The notes under the pieces: generated by a model
The model's database searches: none
Told to the model about the DNA's origin: nothing
The model's input: the letters and a program-made list of their open reading frames with translations, nothing else
NCBI GenBank assembly: GCA_030429765.1
Contig: JAUIER010000005.1
Coordinates: forward strand, 67,175-131,174
DNA from: a bacterium
Lineage (GTDB): Bacteria; Omnitrophota; Gorgyraeia; Zapsychrales; Zapsychraceae
DNA length: 64,000 bases
Direction: 5' to 3'
Part shown: one piece after another, positions 1 to 9,080 of the stretch
Position numbering within the stretch: the stretch's first letter is position 1
Layout of the letters: every line of letters starts with the position of its first letter
Made by a program: the position numbers and the translations under genes

Positions 1-629
1 CCCATCCACTCCATGTCACGTCGAGCCAGGTAGTCGTTGACGGTGACCACGTGCACGCCTTCACCGGTCAACGCATTAAGATACGCCGGCAGCGTCGCGC
101 ACAGCGTCTTACCTTCCCCGGTGGTCATCTCCGCGATATTCCCGCCGTTTAAGACCATCCCGCCGACCATCTGCACGTCATAATGACGCATCTTTAACAC
201 GCGCCAGCTGGACTCACGCACCACGGCAAAGGCTTCCGGAAGGATATCGGAAATCGCGGCCTGCTTGGTCTTGAGATATTTTTCTTTGAGACTGTCGATT
301 TGAATATTGAGATCTTCTTTGCGCTCGTAATCAGTTTCCTGATTGTACTCATCGCGAGCGGCGTTGTAGGCGTCTTTGTCGGCCTTCATGGCCTCTTCCA
401 GCCGCTGTCTGAATTGGTTGGTGTATTCCTGCAGTTGTTCATCGGTCAACGCCTTCATCTGTTCTTCAAGCGCGTTGATCTTTCCGACGATAGGGACCAT
501 TTTTTTAAGCTGATTGATGGAGGGCAGCGGCAAATCATCCGGAACGTGTAAATTAACGTCGGGACTTTGTTTGGAAATTAGTTTTTGGGTCGATTTGGCC
601 GCCCCTTTTTGGAATATAAAATCCAGCAT
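1..629 (-). CDS. secA: Preprotein translocase ATPase SecA, N-terminal part
   Basis: SecA is the ATPase motor that pushes unfolded preproteins through SecYEG. Only the first 209 codons lie in the window; the gene runs off the left edge. The start MLDFIF follows an AGGAAG ribosome-binding site. The nucleotide-binding domain is clear: [10 protein letters not shown], then the Walker A stretch MTTGEGKT, then [11 protein letters not shown]. Compared with typical SecA, about 35 extra residues lie between the MLDFIF start and the [16 protein letters not shown] helix, and there is another insertion before the QMVGG box. It lies 47 bp downstream of prfB on the same strand. The identification is firm; the insertions could be lineage-specific. 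Confidence 0.96.
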   Translation of the reverse strand, partial: MLDFIFQKGAAKSTQKLISKQSPDVNLHVPDDLPLPSINQLKKMVPIVGKINALEEQMKALTDEQLQEYTNQFRQRLEEAMKADKDAYNAARDEYNQETDYERKEDLNIQIDSLKEKYLKTKQAAISDILPEAFAVVRESSWRVLKMRHYDVQMVGGMVLNGGNIAEMTTGEGKTLCATLPAYLNALTGEGVHVVTVNDYLARRDMEWM

Positions 630-676
630 TTTAATATCTTCCTATTTCATTCTCTGGCGAGATTGTTGGCATTAAA

Positions 677-1778
677 TTATTCATCAGATTCAGGACGAAA
701 CTTAAGATACGCTTCAATAAATTCATCGAGCCCGCCATCCATCACCCGGGCCACATTTCCGGTTTCGGCGCTGGTGCGGTGGTCCTTGACCATCGAATAC
801 GGATGCATCACGTACGATCGGATTTGTGAACCCCATTCGATCTTCTGCTTTTCACCGTACTCCTTGGACATCTTGGCTTCCTGCTCTTTGCGCTTCATTT
901 CGTACAGACGCGCGCGCAGGATCTTCATGGCCGTGGCCTTGTTGTTGAGCTGCGACCGTTCGTTTTGACATTGCACCACGGTATTCGTCGGTAAGTGAGT
1001 GATCCTGACCGCGGAATCCGTCGTATTCACACTCTGACCGCCCGGTCCCGATGAACGGAATATATCGATCCGTAAATCTTCGGGATTGATATCCACTTCC
1101 ACATCATCTTCGATTTCGGGGATGACATCCACCGACGCGAACGATGTGTGCCGCCGCTTATTAGAGTCAAAGGGCGAAATTCGGACCAATCGGTGCACGC
1201 CCTTCTCACTCTTGAGATAGCCGTAGGCCATATCGCCCTCGATTCCCAGCGTGACATTCTTGATCCCCGCCTCGTCCCCGGGCAGGATATCCAGCGTCTT
1301 GACCGTGTACCCCTTCTCGTCGGCAAACCGGGTGTACATGCGAAGCAGCATATTGGACCAATCACAGGATTCGGTCCCGCCGGCACCGGCATTGATACTG
1401 AGGATCACATTGTTCCGGTCAAACGGTCCGGACAGGATGCTCTTGAGCTCCAAATCACTGACATTATGGGCCAGCTGATCGAGTTCTGTCTGAATCTGTT
1501 GTAAAAGATCGTTGTCGTCTTCCGAAATCTCGGTCAGCTCCTGCAGTTCCGATAATTTCTCGACGCCCTCCTTGAACGGCTCAACACAGCCCTTCAGGTA
1601 TTTCAATTCCTTCATCAATCGATTTGATTTGTCGGAATCGTCCCAGAAATCCGGTGCATTCATCTGGGACTGTATATCTTTGATCGAGGCTTCCTTGGTT
1701 TCTAGGTCAAAGAAACCCCCTGAGATTTGTTAGTGTTTGATCTATCTCCCGGATCCGTCCGAGAATTTCGTCTGACAT
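677..1778 (-). CDS. prfB: Peptide chain release factor 2, programmed +1 frameshift
   Basis: RF2 reads UGA and UAA stop codons and triggers peptide release. The gene starts at ATG 1778, runs 23 codons to an in-frame TGA (1709-1707), then continues in the +1 frame, giving about 366 residues, the normal RF2 length. The second frame holds the SPFDSNKRRHTSF region and the catalytic GGQ in SSGPGGQSVNTTDSAV. Read without the shift, only a truncated 328-residue protein from ATG 1663 would appear. The slippery site is listed separately. A promoter lies at 1820-1847, and secA follows on the same strand. Confidence 0.96.
1706..1721 (-). promoter_or_regulatory. prfB +1 programmed frameshift signal
   Basis: On the minus strand the order is AGG GGG TTT CTT TGA C: a Shine-Dalgarno-like AGGGGG, three bases, the slippery CTT and the in-frame TGA followed by C. 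This matches the well-known bacterial prfB autoregulation site (AGG GGG UAU CUU UGA C in E. coli). Low RF2 slows termination at UGA and favours slipping into the +1 frame, so RF2 controls its own synthesis. Confidence 0.95.
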
Positions 1779-1819
1779 GATTTGTAGATTATTTGGTATC
1801 TGATTAGCAAGAAAGGCGT

Positions 1820-1847
1820 ATTATATCATATCGATAACCGAATGCAA
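1820..1847 (-). promoter_or_regulatory. Sigma-70-type promoter of prfB
   Basis: The minus strand has TTGCAT, a 16-base spacer and a perfect TATAAT, ending about 40 bases before the prfB start codon. It lies between the giant gene and prfB and probably drives prfB and perhaps secA. Confidence 0.65.
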
Positions 1848-1884
1848 CCAAGCAATTTGCGGGAATTCGGCTGATCACGATGGG

Positions 1885-4800
1885 TTAAAGCTGAATCCTG
1901 GGCCGCGTGGATTTGGATAACGAGGCCGCCCGGTCATCTGCATTTGCCTCGTCCACTGAGTGGCTGGTCCGGGCCGGCTCCGGCTCACTAGGATCGCCGG
2001 ATGCAGGGTCCATGCCCAGCAAGAGCGGTAAATTGACGGATGGGACGATATTCTGGATCACCGGTACCAATCCCTGGATCGATTGGACGTCCAATCCCTC
2101 CACCGTAGTCGGCACCTGCATATGGATAGACGCGCCGTCCACCTGCAGCCGGATATGGTTGGGATTCAGGTCGATCCCCCCTTTGCGATCCGACTGTCCG
2201 GCGGTCATCGCCCGGTCAGACTTTTCGAGAACGTAGCCGATTAATTTTTCATTCTGATTATGAATTGGGCGGTAGATCATGTCCGGGAAATAAGTTTCGA
2301 GGACATCCTCGACATCAGCCAGGAATCCCAGCTCATTTCCGCCCCCCGGCGGCAGGTTCTCTATGATAACAACGTGCCCGGATTTGGGAATCAACCGATA
2401 AGCCTGGGCGATGTAGGAATAGATATTGCGTTTATGACTGTTACTCTTGCCGTACAAGGACACATAGTCACCCAAGTTATACATAAGGGCCACCCCGGTT
2501 TGGTCGACCCCATCCAGCCCCTGAATGCCATCCGTGAAGAAATCGGCCTGTAGAGTCTCGACCGTCAGTAAATCTCCAAAAACCCGCAACTGGACGTAGC
2601 TTTGATCCATACTTTGCGCATCAACATTGATCACACGATGATGACGTACCGCCAACGGATGCACACCGTATCCTAAATTCAAAACAGTGGCTTCCTTGGG
2701 CAAAGCAAGTTGTTCAAGAACTTGATCCAGCGTCTCTGAGGCCGTGGTTGCGTACTCAGCCGGTGTTGAGAATCCATTCAAAGTCGGGGCGTTAATGATC
2801 ATGGTATCGGACAGCATCGCCAGGTCCTGCATCGAAGCGACAATTTCTTCTGCGATATCATCGATCGGAATCAATTCCTCAACGCCAAGGGTAATATCCA
2901 AATCTTTTCGATCCAACCCCACATTGTGCAGCATGTTAACAAAGTCTTCCGCCAGCCTCGCGTCACCCAATGAATAGCGTAAAAACTCCCAACTCACTTC
3001 CAATCGATCCCAGAGATCCTGCCAATCACTATCCTCTGTAATGAAACCCGGATCGTTCATGCGGACCCGTCCGTCACGCGATCCGAAATTCGCGAATTTG
3101 GCATCCTTAGGAAAAATCCCGCGTCGGATCATCTCGGCCATAACATTGACATACTGATGCAGCCGATCTTCGATTAGGCGTCGGTCTCCGGCGAGATAGG
3201 CCTCCTGCAACTCAACCTCCAGATTACGCGGACTAGTCTTCCGCATAATAATCCCGGTTTGCTGCCTGCCGTTATCATCGATAATTTCGACAAATACAAA
3301 TTCCGGCACCAATTGGTCCAGCGAACTTTCCGCCAATTCGTAGGCTTCAACTGTATTGTCGATAAAGATCTCACCACGCGGATTATCCTTAAAAATCTTG
3401 AGGACAAAGTCCCAATCGTCACGCGTGTACACGTTAGCCTGCTCGCCTTCGTCGTAGTATTCCAAATTCAACGCCTGCTTGATGTCACCAGATACTTCCA
3501 GGACGGTACGGTTCACGTTGCCATTGATATGATACGACTGAATATCCAATCCCGCCAGCATGGCCCGATCGGTCGACCGCCGATTTTGTCCGGGTATCGC
3601 CGTGCCGTCTTTGATGTCAACCTTCACCCGCTCCAAGGTCTGGATCTCATCCTGCGCCAGGGTCATTTGAGAACCTGGATCACGGCTCAACCGGGTGAAT
3701 ATTCCCTTTAAGACCTTCAGCCGTCGTTCGGCTTGCTCATACCCCCTTGTCGTCGGAGGCGCCGTAAAATGTTCCTGCAGCAATTCGTCGATTAGATTGG
3801 CCGCCGACGTGTATTCCTGATCATTGATGGCGGCGATAATGCCGTCCACTCGACGGGTCACGTCCTGATCCCGATGACGCGCGTAATATTTGAGGGCTTG
3901 GCGCTCCAGATGTCCAGTGATACGTTCAATACGTTGAAGCCCCTGATCCAATTGACTGATAATCCGCCTCAGGATCGCCTCAGCCTGCACAAACTCATCC
4001 TGATCGATTAATTCCAGGATCGAATCAAACAGGATACTCGCGTCGACGCGCATCACTGTGTGCCCGGCCCGGCTCCACTCTTCAAACTCAGTTAGACGTG
4101 CCTTGATTATCTTTCGATTACGTTGCGAGAGGGCCACCGCGCGCCCGCGTTGCTGCTGCTTGATCGCGTTCTGTAATTTAATCGCGTAGTATCGTAGATC
4201 TGTACGGTATTTGAGGACAGTCATATAGGTGTTGAGCTCACTGGCCATCGACCGGACGCGTCCGTGAAAAGCCTTCTCATCATTTTTGTATGTCCGCTCC
4301 GTTGCGACTTCTTGTTTTGGAAACCGTACATTCTGTGTTAGGCGTTTGACTTGATCGGCGACGGTATCCCGCGCAGCCCCTTTCTCCAGGACGACATCCT
4401 GCTCCAGGGCTTCCAGGGTCTCCCGCAATTGGCGGATGTCTTCACGCAGGCGTTTGTATGGCTCACGCGCCAGCTTGACATCGTCACTGTAGAGCCGTTC
4501 GATCCTTGCCAGATTTTTAAGGGCATCGGATTTATCACCGCGATTGGCCTGACGTCGGATTTCATCAAGCGTCGTATGCACGTTAATCGCCACCTGCTGC
4601 GTAATGGTCACACCTTGATCATCTTCATTGTCCGGTGACGGTGCCAGCCCGACGTGATACTGCCCTAAACGGTATGTCTTTAAACGATCACCGTAGACGC
4701 GATCACTCTGGTAGCGGCTTAACAATTGCTGACCTTTGAGCCGCTGGACACGGTATTCAATCTCGATATCCATTGCCAGCGCACTGTTGATCGCGCCTTC

Positions 4801-7800
4801 CAATGTGGTAAGCGCCGGCAAATCATGAATCTCTCCGGAGCGGGTCTTACCGGTCAATAAACGGCCGGCGATCAGGATTTGCAAGTTCAGGATGCGCTGA
4901 TTGTTTTTGATCGCGTCCAGATTTAACTGGGCGAGCCGTTCCTTACCGCCCGATCCGTCCTCTCGTTCGATCCGCGACGCAATGCTACGCTGTTCCGCGC
5001 GCAATTCCCTTAACTTGTCACTGTATTGATCATATTCTAAATTTGTGTCAACCTTGACCGGAATGCGTCGATATAATTCCCGTAACTTGTCGACGACGAT
5101 TTGACGGCGGCGTAATAGCTCCGCCTGTTTTCTGTCTGTAATACCGCCACGGTTCTCCCGGATAATCGCGCCGAGCTCCTCGACCAATTTTTCCAGTTCG
5201 GTCTCAATGGCCTTCACGTCTCTACGTTGTTCCAGCCGGGACTGAATTTCGGCGTCAGACGCCATGGCCTTGTCGTCGCGTTGGGTGATCGCATCGATCG
5301 GATCCGGTTCAAGCCACAAGTACTCACGCATGTGGGCCCGGTCCAATCGCATGATATATATTGAGCCTACTTCCGCCTCCGGCAACGTCTGACGATCAAT
5401 CGTTTGCATCTGCGCCTCCAATTGAATCCCGCGAGCCAAATCCTTGGCAGCCTGATAACCTTCACCCCATCCGCCAAGCCGGCGTTTGGCATTACGCTCA
5501 TCGAGCAGATTAGCATTGGATACCATATGCAGATCTATCGCCCCGTCCGCATAAGAAATATAGAAATCAACATACAGATCTTCGTCGAAGCCGGGTTCCG
5601 TTTCCCGCCGTAACAGGTAAGCGTCGATTAAGTTTTCGATTGTGAATATATAGATATTGTTGAGAGACTTTTTGATGACCTGCTGTTTACGGCTGATATC
5701 GCGGACTTCGGCCCCGATCATCCGCATTAGCTCGACGTGCATCGCCTCAATCACCGGCCGGTTTTCCCGTTCGATTTGTACCATTACGTCACCCTTTTCA
5801 TATCGTGACTTGTCACCGACCATCTGCAAATACCGTTCGATTTTTTCCGGCGTAAAACTGGTTCGGCCCAGATGTGTCGCTGAGGCCAGATCAAGCGTCG
5901 CGCCATCAAGCATCGCACTGTCGGCAGGAACAACTTGCCTTACATAGAGAAATCCAAGATCCTCTACAACAGTATGCGCGTCGGTGCGCCCCTTAAGACC
6001 CAGACCAGGCACATTCGAAATACTTCCGTCGCGAATCATTTGGGCGAGTTCAGCGAAGGTTAAATTCTCTGAAAAGCGTTCCAGTGTCCGGTAGGTTCGG
6101 TCCAGGAAAAGTCCCTCCGTCATCGCCACTTTATCCGTTGGTTTCAATCCGTGATCCGTCAGCATCGCCCGATCCCGACCATCTGATACATCCTGATAGG
6201 TGATCCCGCGATTATTCCTGTCGCGAGCGGCCACAATCAATCGCAGACGTTCGCGAACGGCCGGGTCGGATGTGACCTCACGCACAATTTCCATCTGGGA
6301 CTGAATGTTCTCAAATGGCATCCAAAACGTGCGCGGTCCGTAATACATCTGCGCGCCCGAGTAGTAAACATACATCTGATCATAAATCCGCTCAAGTTCG
6401 TCCAAGTTTCCGTCGTAAAGCGCGATCACGGCCAACTGATAAAGCGCCTCGCCCATAAAATTCAAGGCGTGATACGAATTGATCTCTCGGTCGCTGAGTG
6501 TGGTCTGGCGAATCTCGGCCTGACGGATCGCTATGGTCTTGGTCCGCTGTTGCTCGGCGGCCGGACCTTGTAGTTGCTGACTGTACCAAACCAGAAAGTC
6601 CCGATTAGCCCGCGGATCGCCCAACGCCCGCCAAAATGTTTCATCCCCGGTTGAATAATCCGAGCGCGCAATGACATTGTTTTGCGCCGGCGTTTGATCG
6701 AAATATAGACCGTTACCCACAGATTGCCGAATCCCGAACTCACGATCGTAGACCTGATGCGCCGCGCTGAATCCGGCCGCCTCATCGCCGCGCGCCTTGT
6801 CTCCCCAAGCAAATAAAATTGCCCCGGAGGCATGGCCCGCCCGCATGCTCGCCTGCATTTGTCGCCAGGCCAGCTGATTATATTGAAGCTGTCGGTCGGC
6901 TGTTATATTTACGCGTGATCGGCCAAACTCACTCACCACGATCGGCATGCCGGTGCGTTCATGCAGATACTGCAGAACCGGGCCGTAAAGCTCCGGCGGA
7001 TCCAGATAGGCGTTAATCGCCAAACCGCTGATATGTCGCATTTGGCGAACATACTGCGTGGTCTGTTCCAGGCTCGCCAACCAATTGTCATCCTTACCGA
7101 TACGAATGGCTTGTCCCAAGAGAATTGGTTTGGGGGTTGTTTCGCTCGGATTTAATTGAGCATAACGTTGCTGCATCCGTAAAGCGATCTGATCATAACG
7201 CGCATAGTATTGTTCCAGCGTCATCGGAATTCCGGTCGATCCCGGTGCGAGAAGTTCGCCTCTCAGATACTGATGATCCTCATTACCCAATTGAATGCTG
7301 ATCCACGGATGACGTCCCAGGTGATCCATGTACTGATCAATATAGCGATCCAGCACAGCGTCAGAGCGTAATATACTGCCGTTGATCTGCGGTGAAAAAA
7401 CGGCGACAAATTTCAAACCATATTGTTCGTGCAGACGTCGCGACACGCGTTCGAATTCCTCGATATTCTGAAATCCTGTCGTGTACACTTTAATCAGTCT
7501 AAAGCCGGCCGCGACCATCCGGGCCGCTTCACCCTGTCCGCCTTCGGCGATGTCGAGCAGCGGGATAAAACTGTGTGATGGTGAATTGTAATATGTGATC
7601 CCCGGACGCTCCGGTCCCAGCATCGTCGATCCGTCCGGCCATTGTAACGGCTGACGCTGGATCACCACCGCATTCGGCGCTGTCGCTGTTTCCTGTGAAA
7701 ACACCGGAGGTGTCGTGAATACCAGACTGGTCGTGATAACAGCTACCGTGGCCAACGCGCTGATCACGCGGGATCGCACCGTATCCGACAGATCGGAAAC

Positions 7801-8877
7801 CATCCCTACATCAACGCTGAGGTCCGCTCCGCCTGAAAAATATTTGCGTGGAATCGGCTGCTGAGTGGCCGGATCCACATCTTCACGGATATAGTTGTAA
7901 ACGCCCTTGCGGAACGCTTCAACGTACTGGTCATAGATGCGTTGATTGATTTGTACATCGTCCTGCTCAATGCCGTCAACCTTGAGCTGATCGGCATAAG
8001 CCCGGGTAAGAAAACTTTGCTGCAGATTATTTTTGTACCAACTGGCGAGGATCACCGCGTTATAGATCTGCCGAAGATTAGCAAACGTCTGTCCGTGATT
8101 GATTTCACGTTCGATTTCCGGGATCAAGATTTCTCGGACAATTTCCGCGTTGACCTGGGTCATAACGTCCGTATCCCCCGGCGTCTCGGCCGTGTGATGT
8201 TCCAAGGCGAGGTAATCCTCTTCTAACATCACCTTCAGATGATTATCCACCACGACCACCGTCTGATCCTGCACGTAGACATTGGCCCGGTCCGGCACGA
8301 TCCAAATCTTGTTGAACGTATTCATCGGGATCTCGGTTGTCCCAAACTCGGCCTGGGCCCGTTGACGGACGCGCGTCCAAAAGGCCTGCCCCAATTCATC
8401 TTCGGGATACATCAATGAAGCCGTCAATTGCTTGAGTAAATAATCCAGCGCCAGCAAATCCCGGCCCATCTCCGTCGCGCCGAAACCATCGGGAATAATA
8501 CGGTCTTTTTCATACGGTGACAAATTGACCCACATCTGATCTTCCGGGATCGTGAGGGCCGCTAGGAAATATTTTATGAGTTTTTGTGATTCAGCCGATA
8601 GCGAATCCGAATCAGGGGCGTCATCACCGGGACTGACCAGAAAATCAAATTTGAACGGATCATTGGGATCAACGGTTAAACCGCGTAACGTGACCGGCTG
8701 ATAGTCTGAGCTCAATGGAACCATCGACCCGGGAACCGGTAAATTCAGGACTGTATTCGATATTGTCTGGGCTGACAGGGGTTGCGGCGGAATCGTGAAG
8801 CTGAACAGCAGAACGCCGGTGAGACTCCCAATCAATGTTTTGCCCAACAATCGTTGTTGAATAGTTTTAAGTGACAT
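1885..8877 (-). CDS. Giant secreted multidomain protein (GH-like barrel, kinase-like and Rossmann-like segments)
   Basis: About 2,330 residues from ATG 8877, chosen over ATG 8898 because GAGG lies nine bases upstream and it directly opens a signal peptide (MSLKTIQQRL to LSAQT). Visible parts: an N-terminal helical domain ending in KYFSGG (about 345); a second signal-like hydrophobic stretch (about 371-393); a TIM-barrel glycoside-hydrolase-like domain with GNED (Glu533) and VSEFG (Glu650), spaced as in clan GH-A; long helical and coiled-coil regions; a protein-kinase-like segment (Lys1827, Asp1925, Asn1930, Asp1942); a Rossmann/methyltransferase-like segment (about 2060-2180); and a GGIDLNP motif at 2233-2239. 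A D(R/K)AM motif occurs four times. I do not know its function; it is probably exported. A promoter lies upstream at 9006-9033. Confidence 0.88.
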   Translation of the reverse strand: MSLKTIQQRLLGKTLIGSLTGVLLFSFTIPPQPLSAQTISNTVLNLPVPGSMVPLSSDYQPVTLRGLTVDPNDPFKFDFLVSPGDDAPDSDSLSAESQKLIKYFLAALTIPEDQMWVNLSPYEKDRIIPDGFGATEMGRDLLALDYLLKQLTASLMYPEDELGQAFWTRVRQRAQAEFGTTEIPMNTFNKIWIVPDRANVYVQDQTVVVVDNHLKVMLEEDYLALEHHTAETPGDTDVMTQVNAEIVREILIPEIEREINHGQTFANLRQIYNAVILASWYKNNLQQSFLTRAYADQLKVDGIEQDDVQINQRIYDQYVEAFRKGVYNYIREDVDPATQQPIPRKYFSGGADLSVDVGMVSDLSDTVRSRVISALATVAVITTSLVFTTPPVFSQETATAPNAVVIQRQPLQWPDGSTMLGPERPGITYYNSPSHSFIPLLDIAEGGQGEAARMVAAGFRLIKVYTTGFQNIEEFERVSRRLHEQYGLKFVAVFSPQINGSILRSDAVLDRYIDQYMDHLGRHPWISIQLGNEDHQYLRGELLAPGSTGIPMTLEQYYARYDQIALRMQQRYAQLNPSETTPKPILLGQAIRIGKDDNWLASLEQTTQYVRQMRHISGLAINAYLDPPELYGPVLQYLHERTGMPIVVSEFGRSRVNITADRQLQYNQLAWRQMQASMRAGHASGAILFAWGDKARGDEAAGFSAAHQVYDREFGIRQSVGNGLYFDQTPAQNNVIARSDYSTGDETFWRALGDPRANRDFLVWYSQQLQGPAAEQQRTKTIAIRQAEIRQTTLSDREINSYHALNFMGEALYQLAVIALYDGNLDELERIYDQMYVYYSGAQMYYGPRTFWMPFENIQSQMEIVREVTSDPAVRERLRLIVAARDRNNRGITYQDVSDGRDRAMLTDHGLKPTDKVAMTEGLFLDRTYRTLERFSENLTFAELAQMIRDGSISNVPGLGLKGRTDAHTVVEDLGFLYVRQVVPADSAMLDGATLDLASATHLGRTSFTPEKIERYLQMVGDKSRYEKGDVMVQIERENRPVIEAMHVELMRMIGAEVRDISRKQQVIKKSLNNIYIFTIENLIDAYLLRRETEPGFDEDLYVDFYISYADGAIDLHMVSNANLLDERNAKRRLGGWGEGYQAAKDLARGIQLEAQMQTIDRQTLPEAEVGSIYIMRLDRAHMREYLWLEPDPIDAITQRDDKAMASDAEIQSRLEQRRDVKAIETELEKLVEELGAIIRENRGGITDRKQAELLRRRQIVVDKLRELYRRIPVKVDTNLEYDQYSDKLRELRAEQRSIASRIEREDGSGGKERLAQLNLDAIKNNQRILNLQILIAGRLLTGKTRSGEIHDLPALTTLEGAINSALAMDIEIEYRVQRLKGQQLLSRYQSDRVYGDRLKTYRLGQYHVGLAPSPDNEDDQGVTITQQVAINVHTTLDEIRRQANRGDKSDALKNLARIERLYSDDVKLAREPYKRLREDIRQLRETLEALEQDVVLEKGAARDTVADQVKRLTQNVRFPKQEVATERTYKNDEKAFHGRVRSMASELNTYMTVLKYRTDLRYYAIKLQNAIKQQQRGRAVALSQRNRKIIKARLTEFEEWSRAGHTVMRVDASILFDSILELIDQDEFVQAEAILRRIISQLDQGLQRIERITGHLERQALKYYARHRDQDVTRRVDGIIAAINDQEYTSAANLIDELLQEHFTAPPTTRGYEQAERRLKVLKGIFTRLSRDPGSQMTLAQDEIQTLERVKVDIKDGTAIPGQNRRSTDRAMLAGLDIQSYHINGNVNRTVLEVSGDIKQALNLEYYDEGEQANVYTRDDWDFVLKIFKDNPRGEIFIDNTVEAYELAESSLDQLVPEFVFVEIIDDNGRQQTGIIMRKTSPRNLEVELQEAYLAGDRRLIEDRLHQYVNVMAEMIRRGIFPKDAKFANFGSRDGRVRMNDPGFITEDSDWQDLWDRLEVSWEFLRYSLGDARLAEDFVNMLHNVGLDRKDLDITLGVEELIPIDDIAEEIVASMQDLAMLSDTMIINAPTLNGFSTPAEYATTASETLDQVLEQLALPKEATVLNLGYGVHPLAVRHHRVINVDAQSMDQSYVQLRVFGDLLTVETLQADFFTDGIQGLDGVDQTGVALMYNLGDYVSLYGKSNSHKRNIYSYIAQAYRLIPKSGHVVIIENLPPGGGNELGFLADVEDVLETYFPDMIYRPIHNQNEKLIGYVLEKSDRAMTAGQSDRKGGIDLNPNHIRLQVDGASIHMQVPTTVEGLDVQSIQGLVPVIQNIVPSVNLPLLLGMDPASGDPSEPEPARTSHSVDEANADDRAASLSKSTRPRIQL

Positions 8878-8977
8878 AAACCAATACCTCAGCCTCATTC
8901 GAAAAGACGAATGGACGCAAAATAGACACTTAAACTAAAGTTGGATTGTAATGCTTGATTGGGGAATGTTGATAAAC

Positions 8978-8991
8978 TGACCCAAAGGTCA
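8978..8991. repeat. Short inverted repeat in giant-gene leader
   Basis: TGACC and GGTCA form a five-base inverted repeat with four bases between, about 100 bases upstream of the giant gene start and just downstream of its likely promoter. It could be an operator; no regulator is assigned. Confidence 0.35.
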
Positions 8992-9005
8992 ATTCTTATA
9001 CTATT

Positions 9006-9033
9006 AATATAACATATATGACGGCGGGGTCAA
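9006..9033 (-). promoter_or_regulatory. Sigma-70-type promoter of the giant gene
   Basis: TTGACC, a 16-base spacer and TATATT on the minus strand, in the 182 bp between the pilus ATPase gene and the giant gene. It predicts an untranslated leader of about 120 bases. Confidence 0.6.
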
Positions 9034-9080
9034 AATACTATTTTTATCAATCAAAAGACATTGAAAATAAACAATTTAGG

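Noticed and set aside
585-968. Plus-strand ORF over the prfB region and other overlapping ORFs opposite to real genes
   Set aside because: They are shadows: the minus-strand frame carries the conserved RF2 motifs and the plus frame has no known family or ribosome-binding site.
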